Under the pieces are notes generated by a model, which saw nothing but the letters and a program-made list of their open reading frames with translations, made no database searches and was not told the origin of the DNA. Source: Castanea sativa (taxonomy: Eukaryota; Streptophyta; Magnoliopsida; Fagales; Fagaceae). Taken from it: a DNA stretch of 64,000 nucleotides. Within the stretch, counting starts at the first letter, position 1. Each line of letters opens with the position of its first letter. The translations under genes and the position numbers were made by a program. The stretch covers positions 14,145,442-14,209,441 of the forward strand of contig NC_134023.1 in the NCBI RefSeq assembly GCF_040712315.1. Direction: 5' to 3'. Below, piece by piece: positions 22,343 to 34,053 of this stretch.

Positions 22343-23247
22343 AAAAAAAAAAAGAAAACTTTTATTAGACTTCTCTCTCTTCCCTCATTAAAAAATATTT
22401 TCTCTTTTTCTTTCTTTTTTTCTTTCTCTCTCTCTCTCTCTCTCTCTCTTCGGCTTCTCTCCTTTCTTCTTTTTTTCCTTCTCATTTTTTTTTCTCTCTA
22501 GCGCCTCCCTCATCTTGTCTCTGCTTCGCCAACCAACTCGCCGACCCATCTCGTCGAGACCCCATCTCCCCAAGCCCCATTGCTGCCGAGTTTGTGCTGG
22601 ATTTGTGTTTGTGTGCTAAGTTTGTGTTTGTGCTAGGTTTCTGTGAAGTTTGTGCTGGGTTTGTGTTTGTGTTTATGTGCTGACTTGGGGTTGCTGGGTG
22701 CTGAGTTTCGCACTAGTGGTGGAGGTGGTGCCTGAAGATGGTGATGAAGATAGTGAAGAATAGGGAAAAAATAATAAACAAATAAATTGTTTAATATAAT
22801 AGATATATTATTTTATTGTGTTGAAAGCTAAAATAAAACTGCTGATCAATCAGAGATTTATCATTTAATAAGATACATATATGACTTATGTTGAATCTTC
22901 GTCTCTAGCACGTGGAGTTGGAACAGTCACCCTGGAAAAACGTGTTTTTGCTAAGATTTTGTTTCCTTATATGATTTTGCTGGGAATCTCACCGGACACT
23001 GAGTCAGTCGCAGAGGGAGACCAGGGGCCCCTCATTTCAACTGCCTCTCCAAATTGCCAAAGCTCAATTTTTATTTGGTCCCCTTAAAAGAAAACAACAA
23101 CAACAGTAATGGTAAAAAAGAAAAAACTAAAGTTTAAATTTTTATAATAATAAAAAAAAAAAACAAAACAAAATGGTATTGCCAAACCTTTTATGAACTC
23201 CATTTTTAATATTTAGTTTCAAAATTAAAATACAAATATATTTCATA
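22343..23247. other. Gene-free, CT- and GT-rich stretch
   Basis: Contains a (CT)n run at about 22422-22450 and a GT-rich stretch (22595-22720) with repeated tttgtgtttgtgct words, then AT-rich sequence. No gene. Confidence 0.5.
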
Positions 23248-23467
23248 AAATGTGAAAGTGATTTATTAAAATTTTCGTGAACGAAATTATTCGCGTCAAT
23301 GATATTTTTTATATTTTAATGTGAGGTGATGCTCAAGATGGTAGAATTGTCAAGATGAAATGTCAAAGTGATTTATTAAAATTTTCGTGAACGAAATTAT
23401 TCGTGTCAATGATATTTTTTATATTTTAATGTGAAGTGATGCTCAAGATGGCAGAATTGTCAAGATG
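23248..23467. repeat. 110-bp tandem duplication
   Basis: Units 23248-23357 and 23358-23467 have identical length and differ at four positions by eye (for example tgtg/tgtc and cgcg/cgtg). The high identity means a fairly recent duplication. There is no coding content. Confidence 0.95.
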
Positions 23468-23663
23468 GACTACTCAAAATAAATTGCCAACCATATATTT
23501 TCATTTCAATGAAGAATACAGCTTTGTTCTCTCTGAAAATGTTTTCTAGCTTCACCACTCACTACAGTTTTGGAGGTGTCATTTTAAGTATAGCTATAAA
23601 TGAACCAAGCTCTTTATAAAAAAAATCTGTTCATAATTTTTTGTTTATAAACTAGCCAAATAA

Positions 23664-24238
23664 GGGTGGTGAAATTGGACACGACCCGCAAACCCAACAA
23701 AACATGACACGACACGACACAAAATTAGCAGGTTATGGATTAAGGCTTAATAGGTTTGTGTCATATTCGGGTTGATACAACTAACCTATTTAATAAACAG
23801 ATTGGGTTAGTATTCAACATATGGAACTCGTTTGAACTGTTTAATTAAATGACATTTCATTAATATACCCTTCAAACCTTAAGTCCATAAACTTATTAGT
23901 TGTTGTGATTTATTTTCTTTGACATATTGTGATTGATTATTTGTGATATTGAGATATGCTTTAATTTCGGATGATTATTTGTGATGCAGTTACTTATTAG
24001 TTTTGAATTTTATATTAAAAATGTTTATGTGCTTGTTTTATCATAAATACTTTTTTTCATTTTGATAAAATTTAATAAACTGGTCGATACAACTGACTTA
24101 TTTAATAAGTAGGTTGTATTTGGGTTGAAGAATTTTGACCCGTTTAATAAACATGTCAAGTTAGTGTTGATCTAAATAGTCGGATATTCATGAGTTGGCA
24201 TGACACGAACTCGACACGCGAATACGAATTGCCATCCA
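23664..24238. mobile_element. Repeat element with acgacac-rich ends
   Basis: The left end begins gggtggtgaaattgg followed by acgacccg and cgacacgacac. The right end, reverse-complemented, begins ggatggcaattcg followed by cgcgtgtcg. The ends are weakly similar in inverted orientation, and internal TTTAATAA...GGTT blocks repeat. I recognise this as a widespread plant non-autonomous repeat type but cannot assign its class. A TAA or TA target site is possible but not secure. Confidence 0.5.
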
Positions 24239-24530
24239 TAGAGCCAAACTTGAGCCTTAATTTTATGCTTACTTAAAAATGAGCATAGCTCATGCAAAAA
24301 AAAAAAAAAATCATGAACAGGCTTGTGGACAATAGGTCTCAGTAAAATACAAGCCGAACTTAGGTCAATTTATGAGCTTGTCAATAATAAGATTGATATG
24401 AACTTAAAAAATAAACTAATACCTTATTAAAATTTTAATTAATTGGGAATTGAGGACCACATGCCTAAATCAATAGTTTTGATTGTATTCTGAATATAAG
24501 CATGATAATATACTTGTATAATGTCTTAAG

Positions 24531-25273
24531 CTCAAAAGCTTAATATTGAGTTTGACCTTGGTTTGACTAATAAGTCATGTTAGGCCAAGCCGAGCTCAAG
24601 TTCTTGGAGTATTTGACAAATTCATGCCTAAATAATTTATAGGCTTAGTTCAAGTTTAAGAAAAGTTTGAACATATTATATTTGTTGTCTAGTCAAGTTT
24701 AAACATCTAAAACTTAGCCTGAATGCTTTTAAAAACTTATTAGAAACTCTAAGATACAAATTGAAAGAGACGTATCAAAAGAATTAAAAAAAAAATTATG
24801 GGAGGTGTGCTTTATACTATATTATATATACATTGTTTCTTTTCAAAGTTCTATTAGCATTAGGTCATTGTGATTCCTATTCCATATAGGCGTATAGCAT
24901 TAGTATTAGGTTGTTTTTTTTTTTTTTATATTTATAAATCATTACTAGGTTGGACCATAGTTTAATATTAGAGTTATGACAGTTTCAGAGTTCTATTAGT
25001 TAAGGCTGTTGAGTTCTGAACCGTGTAGCATATAGTTATTCCTAATAAATAGAAAAGTTTTGTGTCTTATACTCTTATGTGTAGTAGGGGCAAATAAGAC
25101 ATTTCAGTTCAATATGCTATCATTATTGGTAAACCTTTTGAAAGTTCAGGGGGCACCTCTCCCCCCATAGAAGTCATGAAAGTAAACAATTTTACATGGA
25201 ATTATCTGAATCAGTCCAATTTTGTGTTTGAGTGGAGCTAAGGTTACTTGAAATGGCGTCAATGTGTACACAC
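24531..25273. repeat. Duplicated block, copy A (HIPP gene side)
   Basis: 743 bp matching 56253-56676, 62974-63120 and 63398-63505 (copy B). It starts ctcaaaagcttaatattg and ends at tgtacacac. Copy A is continuous. Copy B is split by a foldback element after ttctattag and by a 277-base insertion after cacctctcccc. Copy A therefore acts as the empty site for both insertions. It lies about 400 bases from the 3' end of the HIPP gene, and copy B holds a piece of that gene, so the duplication probably once included the gene. Confidence 0.88.
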
Positions 25274-25675
25274 GTGACCAAAAACAAGCCAGCCCAAACT
25301 ATCTAGACGAACAATGTCACAATAAATTTCACAAATATTATATTCATTCTTAACAACTTGCAATACATATATATACCAACAACAATTAACTTACAATTTC
25401 TAGTGTGGCTAAATTGTCCTTGTTGTCAAACGGGAAACAACTAAAACCATACTTATTTGAAGTTCTCTATGTGGAGAGAAAACTAACATCAAAAACGTAT
25501 AATGAATCCAAGCCCTAATTTAAAGTAGAATATGCATTATTAAGAAAAAAATTTATCTTTTCTAAATGGAAAATAATCCATTAGAGGAATTCATCATGAA
25601 GACCAGAAGATGTATAGTTTAACCCTTCAAGTGTCTCCCTCTTTGTGGTTACTTTTGCTGATGATTGGTACAAAA

Positions 25676-26259
25676 TTACATTATGGAGCAAGAAGGTGTG
25701 TCATACTTGGGAATCTCATAGTATGTGTACGGAGGCAAACCATAACTAGGAGGCCCAACCATGTACCGTATCTTCAGTTCATCTTCCTTTTCTTTTTTCT
25801 TCTCTTCTGCAACGCTTACTATGCTTGCGTGCCCTACTTTTTTCCTTAGTAACGTTGCAAGTTTAACGGAATCGATCCCCTCGCCTTTTACCTCTATTTG
25901 GTCCTTGTCTTGCCCTTTTATACTTGCTGATTCCACTCCTGTAAGTGTCACATGCATCAACAAATTAATTAACAGCTATAATAAATAGGTTCAAGTGGTG
26001 TTAATATGTAGTGTTACAAATTTTGTAATACAATACAACGTGGGTTTTGTTACCTGAAAGGCCAACTGCAATCCTCGTGGCTTTTTTGCGAGCATGGTCG
26101 CCTTTCATAATTTGGAAACAACACCTCTGCCCATCCATGGTAACCTGGAGGACCACCGTTTGCTGAAGAAACAAAACAATAATAATCATAAATGAAGCAA
26201 CTTAGAATTATAGGAAAGTATATTTATTTTTAAATAGCATAGACATCTTATACCTTCAT
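25676..26259 (-). CDS. HMA-domain isoprenylated protein (HIPP-like), three exons
   Basis: Exons: 26259-26254 (Met-Lys), 26162-26054 and 25938-25676, giving 378 bases or 125 residues. The introns have GT-AG ends (GTATAAG...TTCTTCAG and GTAACAAA...CTTACAG), and the phases join without a break. The protein starts MKQTVVLQVTMDGQ, then has an ARKKATRIAVGLSGVES helix, an IKGQDKDQIEVKGEGID strand pair and a LATLLRKKVG helix: the βαββαβ fold of heavy-metal-associated (HMA) domains. The usual metal-binding CxxC is absent; only a Cys-Cys pair follows MDGQR. A lysine/glutamate linker and a Pro/Tyr-rich tail end in CSIM, a CaaX box for prenylation, so membrane attachment is expected. A two-residue first exon is usual in this family. 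The metal or partner is unknown. Confidence 0.88.
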
Positions 26260-26964
26260 GGTTTTGGTTTTTTAGAAATGATAATATATGGGGATGGACC
26301 AAACGCCTCACACCTTGTGGGATAGAATAGTATTTGAAGATGGAGGGAGAAAGAGAACTCTTGTTGTTTTGAGGTTTTCGGTGCAAGAGATGATACTACT
26401 AATTATAGGTCTGTTATCAAATTCCTTTATACTCTGATTAGAGATGATAATGTTATGGTCAAAAGATTTGTAGTTGAATTGGTATATTTCTATGCACAAA
26501 GTGCTTAAGAGTTTAGGGAAAAAATGTTTCGAGCTGCGGGGTTAGCAATATATTATAATTATCTTTAAAAAAAAAAAAAAGATGATACTTTTATCAAATT
26601 AAATATTAGCAAAAAAATAGTATCAATTTAAATAATAGTTATGAACTTCAAAACTACCCTTTTTATTTTTTATTTATAAATTGACACATCTTCAAAACTT
26701 CTTTTTTTTTTTTCTTTTTGTTGAGAAACAAGCTAATTGCTAAGCATATACACGCGCACACACACTTTAATTACACTCTCTCACCAAACTCAAACACATT
26801 ACTTATAGTATAATAAAATTTCTAATAATATTACTAAAAAAAGGTTGATATTTGATTCATGTACTTTCAAATTATGACCACTTTTCACTTAAAATTTCGG
26901 TACTCTAAATTATGTGCACATAGTTAATGTAGTACATTAAATGAAAATTCTTGAATGGAACCAA
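26260..26964. other. Upstream region of HIPP gene and AT-rich DNA
   Basis: The minus-strand upstream side of the HIPP gene. No clear TATA box at a usual distance: an ATATAT word near 26284 is only about 25 bases from the start codon. The rest is AT-rich with A and T runs. Confidence 0.4.
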
Positions 26965-27131
26965 TTTTTTTTTTTTTTTTTTTTTTATACAAGATAGAAA
27001 TTCTACTCAAACTTAATCTAAATATGTATGTAAAACTCCCTCTTAGAAACTTGAACCCTAGCACTTACTCCCCACACCCTATAAACATTTATACTTGTGG
27101 AGTGACCATCGCACTAAGGGTATGCGATAGT
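26965..27131 (-). mobile_element. tRNA-type SINE copy 2
   Basis: The minus strand reads a head with GTGCGATGGTCACTCC, then GTGTGGGGAGTAAG, a box-B-like GGTTCAAGTTT, a 3' region with TTTAGATTAAG, and a 22-base A tail (26965-26986 on the plus strand as T). It is flanked by gaatggaaccaa (26953-26964) and gaataaaaccaa (27132-27143), a 12-bp duplication with two G-to-A changes. The length and pol III-type box fit a plant SINE, which moves by using LINE enzymes. Confidence 0.8.
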
Positions 27132-28165
27132 GAATAAAACCAAACTTAAACCTAATATTTAATCACAACTTTTCATATGTTTTTATTTTCTTTCCATACT
27201 AATAACTAAATTTAAAAATTAAAAAAACAAAAACAAAAACAAAATCATAGTATTATGTAATTGGTGGAATATAAAATGAAATACCAAAAATGAGACAAAT
27301 CATTTTTACTTCTCATTTTAAGAGTTTTTGTATGTCAATGTGTGTGTGAGATTAACATTAATTAATTAATTAAGACAAAAAGGAGAGAGAGAGAGAGAGA
27401 GAGAGAGTTTTCACTTTCCAAAACAATTTGATTTCCATTTTTGAAATAAACATGATTGTCATTATTATTATTATTATTATTATTATTTGAAAATATAACC
27501 ATCGGTACTTATAAGACCATCTATAAGATAATTTTCTAATCTCTTACATATTTTATATATATTAGTGTATAACTCTGTGCATATGTATGAGTACAATTAA
27601 AAACAATCACAATTATACATTTTTTTTAGAAGAGGTTCAAATTAATGGTTTTTCATTATCTATCTATCTCTCTCTATATATAATTTAATTGGTTTTAGAT
27701 TCTTTAATTTTTACACCCAATAATTTATTTGCCTCAAAAATTAAAAAAACTTAAATAAATACAAAACTAAAAATTGGACTCCAATTAAAATTCAATTTAA
27801 AATCAACCTAAACAATCCACGCACCATCGCAAAAGATAGCTTCCTCACTTTATAAAAGATAGCTTCCAACTTGGAGTATTAAATTCTGAATGTGGTCGTT
27901 TTCAAGAAACTACATAAACAGCCCGCATTAGCTGAATAGTACGCTGTCTCCTTGAGTTGACTTGACTTGTAGTCTTCTTAGCAAAACTAAAAAAAGACCT
28001 TACAGTTTTTTTTTTTGGATGGTATTTCTTTTCCTCTTCTTCTTCTTCTTCTTCTTCTTTTTTTACATTAAAGTGATCGAGTGTTACAATTTGACTCGAC
28101 TTCCTAGTCTGATTTGGTTTTGGATTTTCTTAATGTGAAACGAAATTTAGTCATGCTTTTAGGAT
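27132..28165. other. AT-rich intergenic stretch with microsatellites
   Basis: (GA)n at 27383-27408, (ATT)n at 27461-27487, (CTT)n at about 28034-28058. No gene was seen. Confidence 0.5.
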
Positions 28166-28740
28166 AAGAGGCGGCTTGATGCATTTAGGAATTCAAGGCG
28201 AAAATTAATTATATTATTTTATATGCAAAATTACTACTGACTAACATGAATTTCTTTTTTTAAAAATTTTATATATACAAAAAATTTGACAAATTTTTTC
28301 ATATTTGTTGATGTGGCAAATTAATAGTGGTAAGTAAAAGAGTGTGGTTAATGGTAGACCTAGATGAAAACTAGTAAAATTTTACTAACTCAACTCTTAT
28401 TATTATTTTATTTTTTAGAAGTACAACATTCACAATAATTTTCACAACAAATTCTAGGTTTTAAGTTGCTTCTTTTTTTCCATTTGAAAACACCACTATA
28501 ATTTTTTTTTTGCCATCAATAACAGGCTGTAACAACCTATTATTTAGCATTTGTTGTAAAAGTATTGTGAAAAATATTATGAACATAGCATTTTTCTCTC
28601 TTTTTTGTTTGTTTTTCATTTGATAAAAAAAAATTATTTATTAATTATAAATAACACTATTGATTAAAATTTGGGGTTTTTTTTTTTTACTTGGGCCTTA
28701 GACGACTGCATCTATTGCTTTTATTATTCAGCCGGCCCTG
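28166..28740. mobile_element. Non-autonomous hAT element with perfect 8-bp TSD
   Basis: 575 bp. The ends are AAGAGGCGGCTT on the left and, reverse-complemented, CAGGGCCGGCTG on the right; the left outermost C appears changed to A. Flanked by exact 8-bp duplications tttaggat at 28158-28165 and 28741-28748. Subterminal matches (gatgcatttagg / gatgcagtcgtctaagg) extend the inverted similarity. There is no transposase frame. Confidence 0.85.
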
Positions 28741-28921
28741 TTTAGGATTGAAAGATAGATACCAGCATGGAATAAATTATTCTACTTTGACTCAAATTCT
28801 TAGAGAAGAACTTGTGTGTTTTTTCCAAGAATAGTTTAGTAGTGATTTTAGAATTAGAAGATACCCGCGTGTGTGAGTTTGTTTATAATGTGAATGTGAG
28901 AGATAGATTGGAGCTTTTTGA

Positions 28922-29182
28922 TTGTGAGTTTGTGTCCATAAGGTTTGTGGGTTAATTTGTTTGTTTGGGAGAGAATTTTAGAGGTTGTGTTCGGAAGTTA
29001 TGTTCGTGAAAGTGAGTTTATTTAATTGTGAAGATTAGTTGAGAGTGGTTGAATCCACATTTTTTTTTTTTTTTTGTGAGTTTATGTCTGTAAGGTTTGT
29101 GGGTTAATTTGTTTGTTTGTGAGAGAATTTTAGAGGTTGTGTTCGGAAGTGATGTTCATGAAAGTGAGTTTATTTAATTGTG
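28922..29182. repeat. 109-bp direct repeat, 43-base spacer
   Basis: 28922-29030 and 29074-29182 share over 90% of bases by eye (core ggtttgtgggttaatttg and ggttgtgttcggaag). The spacer contains a T run. Confidence 0.9.
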
Positions 29183-29258
29183 GTGGAATCTATATTAATT
29201 TTTTTTTTCACAATATAGACAATATAGATTCAACCACAATTAAATAAACTCACTTTCC
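29159..29258. repeat. Inverted repeat, about 36-bp arms
   Basis: 29159-29197 (tgaaagtgagtttattt ... aatctatatt) and 29221-29258 are near-exact reverse complements. The left arm is also the end of the second 109-bp direct repeat, so direct and inverted duplication share sequence. Confidence 0.9.
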
Positions 29259-29397
29259 TTCTCAAAAAATAAAAATAAAAATAAACTCACTTTATTGTTG
29301 ATGATGAATTTTTACTATATTGTTGATAATGAATTTTCAATGATTCTATACTTATGAATATAAGTTTAGAGTTGGTTTAACCATATTAAATATTATC

Positions 29398-29742
29398 ATA
29401 TACTCTCTCCATTTCAATTTATTTGTCCTATTTGAAAAATTAAACTTTTTAAAGGAATATTATTTATTTTCTTGTTTGTCTTATAAAAATGTATAAGTTT
29501 ACAAAACTACCCTTAAATAAATTTATTAGCTTTAAAAAAAATTATTCTTAATGAGGCAAATAAAAAGATGCTCTAATTAAATTAATTTTTTAAATATTTT
29601 TTAGTTTTCGATTCAAATATTTTTGAAAATAAAGTAAGAATATAGTAGGAACATTAGCAAATTAATAACTTTTATTTTTAGAAACATAACAATATTTTAA
29701 GACATCCTAAAATAAAATAAAAGATGAAGTATATATATTGTA
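29398..29742. mobile_element. Possible TA-flanked MITE
   Basis: The left end TACTCTCTCCATTTCAATTT resembles mariner/Stowaway-like plant ends. The right end, reverse-complemented, reads tatacttcatcttttatttt, a weak match. Low certainty. Confidence 0.35.
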
Positions 29743-30129
29743 CGGTCACAGCCCAAAAGCTGGGCTTAAAAGGGTTTGCCTCCCAATATTGCATCTTGAC
29801 CTTACATGTACGAGCCAATAGATCAATAAGATGGTGAACCCGGTTAAGAGGAGTTGGACCCTGAGCACACTCTTTGACATACTGTGTTGGGCACCAAGTA
29901 CTACCTTGATGCTACACCGGACCTCCTCATTGGTTAGCACATTACTCGGACAGCGTAACATACACGTGTATATCTCTCTATGTTTTAGGAAATTAAATTC
30001 AAGTTCTCGGTGATTGCATAGCAAAAAAGAAAAAGGGTTTTCAACTTTCCAATCTTGCAATTCTAAGATTGAAGTTTGCAGGGATTTTTCAAAATATAAC
30101 TTTGACGTGGGACCTGAGCCAATCACTTG

Positions 30130-30162
<33 letters not shown>

Positions 30163-30249
30163 GACGAAGTGACCAGACCACGCCCCAAGGGGGTTGATGG
30201 TGTCGGCGGACTATTGGTTGTGGCTTTGTAAATGACCGGCAGTGGGGAG
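29743..30249. other. Unassigned GC-richer stretch
   Basis: More GC than its surroundings. It begins with a small palindrome (agcccaaaagctgggct) and contains frames on both strands (29746-30126 minus, 29831-30013 plus) with no domain I recognise. It may be an old LTR or gene fragment. Confidence 0.3.
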
Positions 30250-30731
30250 AAAATGGATATTTGTCCTTTTTGCCATAACTTTTCAATAAAATATCTTATA
30301 TTTGAAATCATTTAAAGAAATGCTCATGTTTTGAACTTCGATTTTTAAAAAATCGAGTTTCAATTTAAAAATCGATTTTTGGACAATCGAGTTATAGCGA
30401 AGTGAAAACGAAAAAAAAAAAAAAATTCTAAAACTCGAGTTCCATGTGAAGTACTCGAGTTCATGGAACTCGAGTTCCTTGAAAAAATTCAAGTGGAACT
30501 CGAGTTCTATGAACCTGAGTACTTTACATGAAACTTGAGTTCCAAAAAAAAAAAAAAAAAAATCTAAGTCCACGTTCGCTATATCTCGATGTTCTAAAAA
30601 TCAAGTTTTACATTTGAAACTCGATTTTAGAAAATTGAGTTTCAAAACAGGGGCATTTCCCTAATTAATTTTAGATATGAGGCATTTTGTTGAAAAGTTT
30701 GTGAGAAATAGGTAAAAATCAATTTTGGCCC
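30250..30731. mobile_element. Foldback element FB1 with CTCGAG hairpins
   Basis: The outer halves are inverted copies over about 160 bases (left ccataacttttcaataaaat, right the reverse complement of attttgttgaaaagtttgtg). The centre is a dense set of CTCGAGTTC / GAACTCGAG words that fold on themselves. The flanks agtggggag and tagtgggag may be a target duplication with an indel. It belongs to a loose family with the elements at 39491 and 56677. Mutator-like assignment is inference. Confidence 0.65.
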
Positions 30732-33700
30732 TGGTAGTGGGAGTGCGTAGAGTTTTTATTTTATCTCAGAAAATTGAAATCAGAAAAGCATAAATTTAGC
30801 ATTTTAATTAAATAGATGGATATGTGGAATATTTTTATTTGTAGAGTATATTGAGTGAAATAGGAAAAGTGAGACAAAAGATTTAGACTTGAAATAATTA
30901 AGGCACGAATCTTGTTAAGCGGTGACTTTAAGACATTTGTTAGTGGATGGTTTTAGGAAAATTTTAATACTACTTTCATATAAAATATAAATTAAAACAA
31001 AACTATAAAAAAAAAAATCAATTAATTTTTTATTTTCTTTTAAAAATATTTCCTAAACTAAAAACCCTTTTAGAATTTTCCCAACCCATCAAATACCAAT
31101 ATCGATCAGGTTAGTTAAGAATATTGGTATTAACGTGCTCAACCCGTCTTGTGCACAGTGCTAATTAGAATGATGGTGATGGACGCCTCACAAGGGAATA
31201 TAAGAAATTATTGATGACTACCGGAGACCAGAGTAAGGTAATATAGACAAGTTCCAAGTATAGCCAAACAAATTAGGTCCATCGTGCTTGACTTGTCCAA
31301 ATTCCCCACTCTGCACGGAAATGGGGACTTCTTTTTACTGGGACATTCGGAGTTTAAAGCATCCATAGTAATGCATCTAATCCATTGCTCCAAGTTAAAA
31401 GCCACGTTTTATGTTCACTTAAAGACCCTTTTGATTGGATCCTCAAAAAAAAAAAAAAAATGACCCTTTTGATTGATTGGAAATTGTTTTAATCTTGTCT
31501 CTACAGAGATTTTTTAGATTTCTACATGCTTCTTGATAAATCTCGAGCAATAATGCAATGCTCTTTTTGGGGTCAATCTTTTGGTAAAGGACACAATAAA
31601 AACTCACTTCATAAAGTTTTCAAGAAAATATTGTAAACTTTTATTGTGCCTATTGATATGTATGTATATTTCCTTTTTTAAAAACCTTTTTTTATTAATA
31701 ATTTATTTTTTAATTTTAAAACAAAAAAAGACCTATGTAACTTTTACCCTCGGATAAAAATAATTTTTCAAGTTATTTGCAACCAAAGAAATATCAATCA
31801 ATCTTTTTCATCACAATAATATAAGTGGGTTGAAGGATTCGAATCTAGATTCTTTCATATGAGAAAATTAATATGACAGGAAAAATTAACCAATGAAATA
31901 GTATTTAACAGTAGCACTAGATATTAGGGTGGGTCCAATGGTGAAATTCCTAATAAGAGTGATTCCATCGGTGTCAAAATATTGGAAAAGTTCTAAAGAG
32001 AAAGGAAAGTACAGGAAAAGTCATGATGGACTCCCAGTCTCCTAGCAAACGGTTGAGAAGGTATTGGTGCATGGAATGGAATGTCTCATAGTTTAGTTGG
32101 TGAAGTTCTCACGCAACTATGTTAACACCTTACACCTTCATATGTTGAAAAATATGAGACATCCCATTCATGATGCCTGGACTCATAAAATAATTCTTCG
32201 TCTTCTTAATTAATTAGGTGCTTACGTACAATGTTTTCAGCTTAAGCAAGTTCGTTTAACTAAAAACACAAAACAAAATGCCATTATGGTCCAATTTGGC
32301 TGCAAGCAAAAAAAATAGAGAAAAAGAAAGACACGTTTTCTCGCAGCACCAAAGTAATTGCGTTTTCAACAACACCTCACGTCTCTATTGCTGCTTTCCT
32401 CACAGAATTGCTTTATTACGTACCAGCGATGACATAGCTCAGATTGGCAGATACAGGCATTTTCTGGGAAAAAAACTACTGGATAGAATTTCTTTCTGAA
32501 ATGAGTGATGCTAAGACTACAAACTTTGCCACACTTTGTCACAACTATTTTATGTAATAAACTATGATTATTTCTTACTTTTATATGAATTTATTACTTT
32601 TTCTCAATTACTCATATTTATCCATATAAGATAGTTTTGACAAAAGTTGTAAATTAGTTTGTAATTCTAGATTTATTTATATGGAATTTGGAAAAAGTAT
32701 GAGTCATGGTGATGAAAGAGAGAACCTGGTGGCTGAGAAGGAAGGGAAGCCACCAAGGGCATGAAAGAGAGAAAGTGAAGAGTGGGTTAAAAAAAATGAA
32801 ATGAGAGATACTACACATTTTATTATATAACATTTACAAATTTTATAATCAAAGAAAGCTTTTTTATATATTAATTTAATAATTAAATATATAATTATAA
32901 CAATGGAGAAAGGAAGATTCAAATTATGGTTCTCCCGTTAAAGAAGAGAATGCCATGCCACTAAATAACATGATTCTTAATGGATGAAAGACATTACTAA
33001 TTAGTATCATATGATCAAACTGGGTAAATAAATAATTATATGTAAAATAAAGTACATATTTCAATTATATAACTAAAAAAAAAAAAAAAGATAGAAAGAT
33101 GAAAGGGAAAAAACTAGTTAAAAACTTTGTGGAAAAAGCATATTGCTGTATGATTGCATATTTGTAAAAGCTAAAAATCATAATAGATTATTAATATGAT
33201 TTAAAATAAATAACCAAAATTCATCTATATTTTTGAAAATTTTGGAATTAGAATGCTAATGGAATACTGCTTTTAAGCTCTTTGAAATTTCTATAATAGA
33301 GTTTCACATAAACTAGGTTAGTACATACGAAAAGGAGAGAGAGAGAGAGAGAATATGTCGTAGTTATTATAATCAAACCATAACTTAACCTCTTGACCTA
33401 TTATAAGCTTTGGGCCAATGGGTCAACCGATATTGAGTTACCAAATGAACTGTATATGAATAAAATTTTAAATAAAAATTATGTATATTCAATAAAAATA
33501 TCTATAAAACATGAAAAATAATTGAAATTATTTAAAAAACCAATCAACAAAAATATCTAAAAACATAAAAGAAAATTGGTAGATCATTTAAAAAAAATAA
33601 AAGACAGTTTCATAAAATTTTAAAATAAAAAATAGAAGCATGTAACAAAATATACAGTATTAATTATTTAGCACTTTTTGTATTAGTTAAGATAAAGAGA

Positions 33701-34053
33701 TCAACAATTTTTTCTACAAAAGTTTGAAATGATCAGAAAATTTATAAAAACTAGAAAAATCATTTATACTAAATAGTTTTTTAATTTTTTATATAAAATT
33801 TCTTGTATTACATAATGTGTTTTTGCCACATAAATTTATCCAATTTTCCCTTTTATTTTTACACTAGATTATTTGTGCCTCTATCATTAAGAATTTATAA
33901 GTAATCTCCCAATTTATTTTAGGATTACATATATTTTTTCCTTATCCTTTCTTGTTTAATTTGAATTGTATCCTTTGAATTTCTACTTCTATCATTTTGT
34001 TTTCTCGATTCACAATTGAATCTCCTCATATTATATAATACTAGTGTTTAACT
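30732..34053. other. AT-rich intergenic stretch
   Basis: About 3.3 kb without a gene or a clear element. Short homopolymers and a (GA)n run at 33333-33352. Frames are short and composition-driven. Confidence 0.5.

Noticed and set aside
31836..31860. Box-B-like word ggattcgaatcta that might mark a tRNA gene
   Set aside because: No cloverleaf could be formed around it and no box A lies at the right distance.
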